Part shown: positions 55,551 to 64,000 of the stretch, piece after piece | Layout of the letters: every line of letters begins with the position of its first letter | Numbering within the stretch: the stretch's first letter is position 1 | Source: Chiridota heheva | Lineage: Eukaryota; Echinodermata; Holothuroidea; Apodida; Chiridotidae | Length of the DNA: 64,000 nt | Direction: 5' to 3' | NCBI GenBank assembly: GCA_020152595.1 | Contig: JAIGNY010003023.1 | Location: forward strand, 1 to 64,000 | The notes under the pieces: generated by a model | Seen by the model: only the letters and a program-made list of their open reading frames with translations | Database searches by the model: none | What the model was told of the DNA's origin: nothing | Translations under genes and position numbers: made by a program

Positions 55551-58500
55551 TTGCAGAAAGAAAAGATAATATTTTCATTTTATCTGGCCGTGATAGCAAC
55601 TTCGGCAGCTAGTAAATAATGAATTAGGCCTACTATGATTAAAGTGTACACCCTGAGTAACTATGTTAATTCAATTTCAGCATTGACCATTTATGATGTC
55701 CTAATTTCCAGTTCCCAATTCCCATGGAATACATGTATATAGTGGTAAAATGAAACAAAAATGAGATAGACAACAAATTTTGTTAACTCTGTTGATTCTC
55801 GGTTTGACCCCTTAAATATAGTATATATAAAGCAGTGCACTTTTGACAGGACTTTACAGTAACATTATGTACCGTCTTTAAACATCTTGTCATTACAGTT
55901 CATTTATTTTGTCACATTGTATTTGTAGATTGAAAAGAGTATGAATTGGGTGTAGTTCGGTTCCATATGGAGTGTTACTCTCTTTTATAGTTCTGCTATT
56001 ATATTGCAGCCATTTTTCTCACCTTCATAAATTCATTCTTAAGAAAGCTAACAATTAAGGCCCCTATACTGTATATCTAGAAATAACAAATTGTATTCAT
56101 TTCAGACAGTTAGAACAGTGTATATTAGGGGGAAAAGATTTAAGATTTCTAATATAAATTCTGATTTTTGCAGCCCATAATGCAAGAAGGGTCAATGTTT
56201 ACATTGTTAAAATGCTGCCTTGTCTACTTGAAATTACTCTTTGTGCTACTTGCAAAAAATATTTGAATTCTGATTCTGCTCAAATATTGAAAGAGCTCAA
56301 AACTTCAATCAAAAAACACATTTGGTCCAAAAGAATTGTATAGCAAAACCTAAATGATTTGTATAGCAAAACCATCACAAGTTTTTTATTTTATTTTTCT
56401 TACCTCACATGTCATATTTTTTATTCATACCCTACAGTATCATTATATTTTGTTATTTTAGATGTTATTTATTTTTGAGAGAAACTACCACAACACATTG
56501 TCTTGATATTAAGTTATTACTACCTTTTACTTTCCCTCAAAGATTGTGGCAGAGCAACAGAGAAATCAAATAAGTACTTTTTTTTTTTTAAAGAAAAAAA
56601 AAGTGTTCAAATAAGTGCAGTATCAGGATTAGATCTGTATTTTGAAGGATTCTTTTAGAATATATTGATGAAATTTGTTGTCCATTTTCTGAGACCAGGT
56701 TGAGGCATTGATAGAATTATTGATATCCAAGTCTTTTATTTGTAGTACTTCATAGACACATACTTTGAAAGGCTGTCATAAAAGACTAGTGACATCTAGA
56801 ACATTTACATTTACAGTTTGGTGCAAGAAAATATTGACAAGGAAGTCTAGTTAAAAAGCTTATTAAGTTTCAGACAAACAGCAAACCAAAATTTGAGCTT
56901 TATTAGGGTATGTATAATATGTGATGTAATGCAGTATGATATAAAATATTTTTTTAGTGTAATATATTGTCTTTTTCCTCTATTGACCGAGAGAATTTAT
57001 TTTTCACTGTGGAATATAGCAAAGAAAAAACAAAGCTAGTTGCTCTCTTTTGAAACTATTGTAGATTACAATTTCGAAAAAAAAAACAGGAAATGAAAGG
57101 CAGTTCTACTCACGAGACAACCAACACTTTGTATTTGTGAGAAAATTATTTGATGTGTTATTTCACAAAGCTTTAAAATACTCCGTTCGAAACTAAATTT
57201 AATTTACATCATTAACTGATATGTATGGTCCTTTAAAGCAAACATATAAAGCTTGCTCAGATGTAAAGTGAAATATTCCTGTTGTCCAAATTAAAGTTAA
57301 AAAGTTTACAAATGGGTAGGTGAAAAGCTTTATGTAATTCTTTATATTTCCTTCTAAAATTTCAGTTCTTTAAAATGAGGACAAAGTCTATTCCTGCTAG
57401 ATTATGGTTAAGGGTATAGTCAACACTTAAAAACGTTTCGTTAAAATTTCTTTCCATTTTTCACAAATGTGTGACAATGAATTAAAAAACAAAAGAAAGA
57501 GGCTACATAAGGAAATAGAAACTTCCTGCCCACTCATACATCAGAAGAAGAACATAAAGAGGAACAAAAATTTGCATATTTTAGCCTAAAAATTCAAAAT
57601 GCTCTAAAATGGTCAATTTTTAACCGATTTGGATGATTTTTGTTGTGCTATTTTTCATAGATTTTAAAGCAATTTAACATAAGTTGCTGCGACACATCCA
57701 TATATCTTTAAAGAAGCTTTTATACATATGAAGGGTTTGATGCATTGCTTATTTGTGATAAAGTTGAAACCAGACTTACATTTGAAGCAAAAGAGATAAA
57801 TAAATTATACTATCAAATAAAGTATTTTATTTGACTTTTCTTAAGTGTTATGTGAATGTTTGTATTGATCCCTTAATTATTTACCTATAAATTCATCTGC
57901 CCCAAACAATGGTAAACATACCAGTTTTGTATGTATTTTGTGTTTTAGGTTACTGTAGATCTGATGGAGCCACTTTTTTAATTGAAATAGCAGACAGGCT
58001 CATTGTAACAGACCTGCAAGGTGCACATGAATGTCCTGCATTCGCAAAGTAATGTGTTGTGTAACACTAAACCAATCCAACAATTTATTCGTTTATTTTT
58101 GTCATAAACAAAGATGGAAAATATAAAAGTAGTATTGAAAATACTTTCTATGCAATCTGACAGTTCAGAGAAGAATTATGCTTAATTTTGAAATGCTTAT
58201 TCTGAAATGATTTAATAGATAATGGGAAAAGAGTAATGCGCCATCAGTTGTCAAATTTAATGGGATTTGAACAAACAAAAAGTGCTACAATGATTTCATT
58301 GAAAAGTGTGAGGCATTTTTTTTTTCTGGGGGGAAGGAAAACCACATTGTGTTAAAAGTTACCTTTCATTCAAATATTGATGTATGTCTGTTACAGAGGT
58401 ACATTTTCCATTAAAAATGAAAAATTGCTAGCATGATCTTAGTTTAGATATGCTCGTTGGGTTGGGGACTTTCTAGTACTGTGGTGGTGCCACATTTGGT

Positions 58501-59929
58501 TGTTTATTGGCTTATACCACTCATGTGAAGCCTGGGATAAGACCCTGTATTAAACATTCAGCCTTTCCTAAAAACGGCTCATTCACACAGAAAGAGGATG
58601 AAATGCCCACTTTTTGCCACAAAATACCAAAAAAGTAATAGATATATAAACAACTCATTTCCCAGGCGAAATATGAAAGCTGTCACGGTTTTGGGGCCTA
58701 GAGCCCCTTCCACTAAATTTGAGAAAACTGTTCGATTGTTGGCTGATAGGAACAATTTTTTTTTATATTAATGACCTCTAAAGTTGACATTTATACAATT
58801 TGGGAGGTATCTAGCTTTTCAAACGTTAAAGCTTATATGACGGGTACACATCTCGAAATTAAGTATGAAATTACTCTTATAAATCACAAAATAAACTTTT
58901 TCTCTTGATATACAATCGAATCTAAGAGTAGTATAAACCTCGAGCGTTTATTTCCCCTCCAATAGCATCAGTTGTTCTTGAGAGGCAGGAGCGCTGTAGA
59001 TCGTCTATTGGTGTTGTACATCCGTTTTACGGACATACACCTCAATGCGCACGCGTTATAATCTTGGTGTCCGACAGCGGGTCTAATCAAATTAGGATAG
59101 AACTTTTCTTAGGCTCTTGGTTTGTGATTTGTCCTACGATTGATAAAATATAATAAAATTCTATAGTTTAAACAACATTTTGGTTTTACTTCACGAATTG
59201 GTAATTTTTTTTTTTTTCATTCGTGATTTTCATCCTTTTTTGTATCGGTCGTTGTCAATTTTATCACAGTTTTTTTTTATGATAGGCTGTTGCGCAAAAA
59301 GTAGTACTCACATTAAGACATAAAACGATGTTGTTATTATTCAAAGTCGTGTATTTTGTGGTGTATTTATACAATAAATAAGTGTTTTTCGGTTTTAGAG
59401 CAAATTGACCTGATCTAAAACAGAGATTAAATGGAAATTCATCACTCGAATTCAAATTGATTGTCACGTGATTTTGATTAAAGTTTTCGGGTCAATTGAG
59501 GTCATTTTTTGACTGAACAGACTCATTTTTGAGAACATAGAAAATTATTTCGTTACTTCATTACACATTAACGAACATTAATGGAACATTGACGAACGTT
59601 GACAAATCCAGAACAATAACAATCATTCATACAATTGAAGTCATTTCAAATTTCGTGAAGGTAAAAAATTGATTTCCTAATGAACCATTCACCAGTTTAC
59701 GAAGCTTGTTATTCTTCCTGCAGGCTTTCTTTTACAACAAAAGGACACAAAACAGACCAAACAGCTGTTTTAAATCTACTAAGACTTCTATCGACATGAT
59801 CTGGCTATTCAGGTGCTTGATACATGTCTTTATTTAGATCGATCAATCTCTCCTTTTTCTTTTGTTATAAAAGGAGTTAAACAGGTGAGAAATCGGGGAG
59901 GTAAGATGGACTAGATGAAGATATAAACA
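55551..59929. other. Longest stretch without recognised features
   Basis: About 4.4 kb of AT-rich sequence with short homopolymers; open frames are short and unlike known proteins. It may include distal regulatory DNA, but nothing in the sequence shows it. Confidence 0.4.
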
Positions 59930-60435
59930 ATTAGTTCAGTCTATCAGTGGTCAAGCAAGTTTATCTTATATGAGCTGATAAAAAGGGGCTTCAATAGGAA
60001 CAAATTGCATCAACTACTTCAATATCTTAAGCCGTTAACAGTCTGACAATACAAGTTTTAAGTTTTGTCTTATCTGTGTAGAAATGACTGAAGTCTACTC
60101 TGGAAGTTTGGCGCCCTTGTCCTCATGTTTTTAAACAGTTATTGTATTTTAAATAAAATTTACTTAACATTTTTACTGGCATATTCAATGGTTTTTAAGC
60201 CACAAAATTGGAGGAAAAACTATGAAGGAATACATTAGGACTAAAAATTCCAAGGGTGTGACGTCACAACTAACTGCTGATTTCAGTCGTTTCTACACAA
60301 ATGAAAAAAATGAATTTTCAAAATCTCCTCAACGGAATATGATTTTGGAATGTTTTCTTCACCATTTTGTTTCTTTTGAAGTCCTCTTTTATATAAGATA
60401 GACTAGCTTAACCACTGAACTAATCCTTTAAATTC
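59930..60435. mobile_element. Fold-back element with TTAGTTCAGT ends
   Basis: The left end ATTAGTTCAGTCTATCAGTG ... TTATCTTATAT is repeated inverted at the right (AAGATAGACTAGCTTAACCA then CTGAACTAAT). A second inner pair (GTGTAGAAATGACTGAAGTC and its inverse near 60,285-60,300) extends the arms. Related single ends occur at about 5,402-5,440 and 42,440-42,480. Confidence 0.72.
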
Positions 60436-60599
60436 TCATAACAGACAGATTCCTTTTCTTCGCCAATTGTAAAATGCACCTCCAGTGGAGAAAATTATGT
60501 TTATGTAAACATGCAGCGTGAGAAATAAAAGATAAAATACACATCCAACAGTCCACATGTAAGAGAAGAGACAAGTTGCATGCACTTTGTCGAGGCATT

Positions 60600-61180
60600 A
60601 CATATTATAAATTGTTCATCAAGTTCTCTACGTGCAATGACCAACATTTGTTTCTCAAATTTTCGTAAAATTTTCTTCAATTTTTGTAAAATTGTCTTCA
60701 TTTACGGAAAATGTTCATCAATTTTCTGGAAATTTGCATCAATTCTCATAAAATTTGCTTTACTTTTCCAACAAATTTGTCTTCATTTTCCTAAATTTTT
60801 CTTCAATTTTCATGCAATTTCCTTCATTTTTAGGATTTTTTTTCATTTTTGGGAATTTACGTAAAATTTGCATCAATTTGGGTGAGATTTTTTTCATTTT
60901 CGGAACTTTTTCTTCATTTACGGGAAATTTGCATCAATTTTCGTGAAATTTGCTTCAATTTTTATAAAATGTTCTCAATCTATTTTCAGGGAATGTTTCC
61001 CAAATTTCATTTTACGAACCCCGCCCTTTCCCTCCCTCCTCATTTACAAATAATTTTACTGCGATAAGAGACTCATACATTTTTGTAGTTTGTTGGGACA
61101 ACATTCAAATCTGCCCCCCCCCCCCTCTCTCTTCAATGTAAAATATCTTTCTACGCCGCTGAATGTTGAATATGAAATTG
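60600..61180. repeat. Degenerate TTTTCGTAAAATTTGCTTCAAT repeats and conserved tail
   Basis: Many degenerate units of about 23 bp are followed by ATAATTTTAC, GTTTGTTGGGACAA and TCTACGCCGCTGA. The same tail follows shorter units at 38,530-38,740. Similar A/T-rich units occur at 51,390-52,130 and 62,390-62,650. It is an unclassified repeat family. Confidence 0.6.
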
Positions 61181-61624
61181 AACTTGCTGAGCTACAATAT
61201 ATGTAGTAACTGAGTAAGTTAGTACTTGTGTGTATTTCCTGCGATTAGATGTTAGAATGAAGATCGAATATATGCTATCCAGTCCAATGAAGCCTTGATT
61301 ATATATCAAGCGCCAGCTTCGGAAAACCTGGCAGTTTTTACTTACACCAGTTATGCATTTTGTGTGTTCTTGTTTCTTTTAATTGCACTTGAACCGCACT
61401 GCAGTATTTACCATCCAGGACAGCATTAACTGCTTTTAAGAATGCCATCTACTCAAGAATCAAACCCTAAAACTATTTGAATATTATTCAAATAAATATG
61501 ATGCAATCCTATAATCTGATGTGTCCCTCATAAAACTTGAGCTTCGCGAGATTTTCATCAGTGCATGTACTGTTGCATCTCGTCTCTATATTTGTTCATT
61601 AATTCCGTGTTACATATTCATAGT

Positions 61625-61770
61625 TTATTGTGACGCAGCAGGAACTTCTTTGATGATAAGTCTGGAGGCACTGTTCCATCCAGTATATGCATCCGACGTT
61701 CCAAAACCATTACAGGCTCCAACAGCAAGTCGCACATGTATCTCTCCTGCGCCGATGTTGTGGCAGTATC
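61625..61770 (-). CDS. CTHRC1-like terminal coding exon
   Basis: The acceptor is GTTTTCACAG. It holds 47 codons plus TAA. It reads GYCHNIGAGEI..., with YTGWNSASRLIIKEVPAASQ as the C-terminus. An AATAAA overlaps the stop codon region, but the true poly(A) site is not determined. Confidence 0.88.
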
Positions 61771-63845
61771 CTGTGAAAACATAACAACAATTAAATTATT
61801 TATGTTCACCAAAGAGCTGTGTGGAAATTCTTTGGGTTTACGTACTTGGTTATTGCATAGAATATACTCCGCAGGATTAATTTGATTTTCATAAATTGCT
61901 AAAAAAACAATGGATTATACTAGTAAAGTAAGACGGATTCACTAAATACACAGGGTGTCACTTTTCTCCCTCCCCCTCCCCAACCCTTCCCCTAATTTTC
62001 GAGACTCGTCGATAAAATCTGAGGTTAGTAGGTAAATCTGGTGTCAGGTCGGTACAAGTTAACAAGGTTTAGAACACGAACTGACGAAACAAGACAGTTT
62101 GAACTTTGAAATCAAGTTGGCAATTGATGAACCGATTTTGATTACTAGTTGAACATTTTTACGTAATCTGTATGCAATACCGATATGATATACAAGGTTT
62201 TTTGGATTTTCTTGCATCGAAATCGTAGTATGCAAACAGATAAACAATTCATATCACACTTATAAAGTGATAAACGTGCGTGCTGGCGTTCTTCAAACCG
62301 AAATGGCTCCTACAGTCCTAAGGCTAACAGACTAAGAAGCGCGCAAATCACTTTATTTTAAATTAAATGTTGCTACTATTTGACAAATTTCCTACAATTT
62401 TCGGAAAATGTTGCCAAATGTAACAAAAATTTATAGTAAATAATTTACTAAATTTTCCTCTACTGTTACAACTAAATTTTGAATTCTGCCAATTTGACCT
62501 CCAAACCGGCTGACCAGGTTTCAATTTCGGAATTTTTTGTCAATATTTTGGAAATTTTCTTTGTTTTCGAGATTTTTGTCAATTTTCAAAAATATTTTTT
62601 ATATTCTTCAAAATTTTGTAATACTTTAAAAGTATTTCCTTTAGTTTTCCAAAGTCTTTAAATTTGATGTTAATGGATGATTTGGGATGAAAATAAAGTT
62701 TGCTCTGCCTTCGCACTGTATGGTATAAATCAACTGATCAAAAGAACCACTAAAAGATAATTTTCCGACAGGTTACCAATTTTCGTAATTTTATGTGAAA
62801 TCACCCAAAATTTTGCAAAAATAATTTTGATGAGCCCTAGTCTACCTTAGATAATTTCGATCAGTGCGTCCTATCATGGTTTTACTCTTTTGAACAATTA
62901 ATTTCCATTGGCTTGTGTCGATTCTTTTGACTTTCTGATTTAGTTGGAGCAAGAAATATGTTGTCTTTTCAACGTACTCTCATATATGTTCCAAAAATGG
63001 ATTACATTTGTAGTAGAAAGTGTTTCCAAATTTACATCGACGCCCCATTTGATAGATAAGGAAAGTTCAATTATACATGTGACTGTATGAAGGAAACAGA
63101 TGCATGTTCAGTTAAAGGTCCGTTATCGTCTGAACGTGGAAGTTATTTCAAATATTTTGATTGGTCGAAACATAATGTGCACTTACCATAGGTGCAGGAA
63201 TCGAGGGTGGATACTGGGAGAACGAGACCCCCCCCCCCCTCTTCCCCACCCACCCCCTTTTCATTTTCCGAAAAATGACAAAAGTGCCAGTCAGTATCGT
63301 TTGGGAATAACAGATGGCCTTCAAATTGTTCTACGCCAAAACAGTCTTTGTCTTTGGCTTTTAAGCCTCTAACAGATGCAACAAATGTTGTTAACGCATT
63401 AAAATTATTAACAAAGAGACCCTTTACCTTGACCGACGGCCCTGTGTGTGCTGCAACAAGATTTTGCTCTTAGAGACGGGGTGACACACAAATTTTTTTG
63501 TAAATCCAAGAATCTCTTATAATCTCGATGTTGTTGTGAAGTAGGATTTTTTATTTTTTTTATTTTTACGTGTATATTTATTTATCTTGTTCACATAACA
63601 GTACGAGTTTGGGCCTATTTACGAAATTAAAGACATCTACCTTGAATGCTTCTGTGTCGGTGCAAATTCATGTAGTAAGTGTTGGTTTGGTAAACCACGC
63701 CGTCAATGGGGTAAGGTGAGCACTCGGCATAGTTAAAAGTGATGTACCACCTGGCGCAACATCCATTACAACCATAAGTTCTCAGATTTCCACCATAGTA
63801 AACCCACAGAGCCGTATCGGCATATTGCTTTGTGAAAACGCAATC
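61625..63845 (-). CDS. CTHRC1-like secreted protein, last two exons, right-truncated
   Basis: Coding exons are 63845-63641 and 61770-61625, joined in phase 1 (G|GA, Gly), with TAA at 61627-61625. The first reads DCVFTKQYADTALWVYYGGN, then a cysteine-rich GCNGCCARWYITFN and ECSPYPIDGVVYQ, then INxHR-like MNLHRHRSIQ. The second reads GYCHNIGAGEIHVRLAVGAC then YTGWNSASRLIIKEV. The cysteine pattern and the GWNS..SRLII.E end are those of the C-terminal domain of collagen triple helix repeat-containing protein 1, an extracellular glycoprotein. The signal peptide and collagen repeat would lie beyond the right edge, so I cannot say whether this is an orthologue or one of several paralogues. No lesion is seen. 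Confidence 0.88.
63641..63845 (-). CDS. CTHRC1-like penultimate coding exon
   Basis: The acceptor is TTTCTTATAG and the donor CAAG|GTAGAT. It holds 68 open codons with five cysteines (DC, GCNGCC, EC), and matches the start of the conserved C-terminal domain. Confidence 0.87.
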
Positions 63846-64000
63846 CTATAAGAAATATAAGTTCTGTGTCAGTGGCATAGCGTTAGTGCATCATATCTCC
63901 GTCATCATACCGTCATGGTAATAATTATCTTCCATATTATCATCATTATCACTATCGTCATCATCACACTACCATCATCGTCATTATCCTCACCACTGTC

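Overview
The window is animal genomic DNA: AT-rich, intron-rich and dense in repeats, with split genes that carry canonical GT/AG splice sites. Frequent TAGGCCTA-type palindromes (for example near 27,076) and the mix of DIRS, CR1/I-like LINE, hAT and fold-back elements suggest a marine deuterostome. An echinoderm is my best guess, but this is an inference from sequence style and was not tested by any search.

Three host genes can be reconstructed by splicing. (1) Minus strand, 443-23,834: eight exons of a D-2-hydroxyacid dehydrogenase of the glyoxylate/hydroxypyruvate reductase type. It runs off the left edge. Its splice sites are intact, but exons 2, 5 and 6 each hold a small indel that breaks the frame, so it is either a recent pseudogene or a locus with assembly errors. 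(2) Plus strand, 36,600-48,699: EXOSC3 (Rrp40), the S1/KH cap subunit of the RNA exosome, complete in four exons with an intact 237-codon frame. (3) Minus strand, 61,625-63,845 and beyond the right edge: the last two exons of a CTHRC1-like secreted protein. The dehydrogenase and EXOSC3 are divergent, about 12.8 kb apart, and nothing suggests shared function.

Most of the rest is mobile DNA. The intron at 5.5-15.2 kb holds a near-complete DIRS-type tyrosine-recombinase retroelement (about 5,685-13,468) with inverted terminal repeats and an internal complementary region; both its reverse transcriptase and its recombinase are damaged. A tRNA-derived SINE with a target-site duplication sits inside it, and a second copy lies at 45.3 kb. 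Two non-autonomous hAT elements with perfect 8-bp target duplications lie at 15,889-16,496 and 19,405-20,306. A 101-bp family flanked by TTAA occurs three times. A satellite-like block (18.8-23.1 kb) is split by one of the hAT elements and by a dead CR1-like LINE. EXOSC3 introns hold a LINE tail, a (TA)n tract and a nested I-like LINE / 22-bp minisatellite / SINE complex. Just beyond EXOSC3 lies a 1.76-kb array built on GGATGGTATAAA. Further right is a decayed second DIRS fragment (54.5-55.5 kb) and, after a long stretch without recognisable genes, a fold-back element at 59.9-60.4 kb.

I found no CRISPR array, rRNA gene, functional tRNA gene or bacterial-style operon, and no convincing new multi-gene system. 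The points most worth checking are the DIRS architecture, the TSD-flanked SINE and hAT families, the three frame breaks in the dehydrogenase, and fold-back elements lying 21-60 bp from two of its splice donors.
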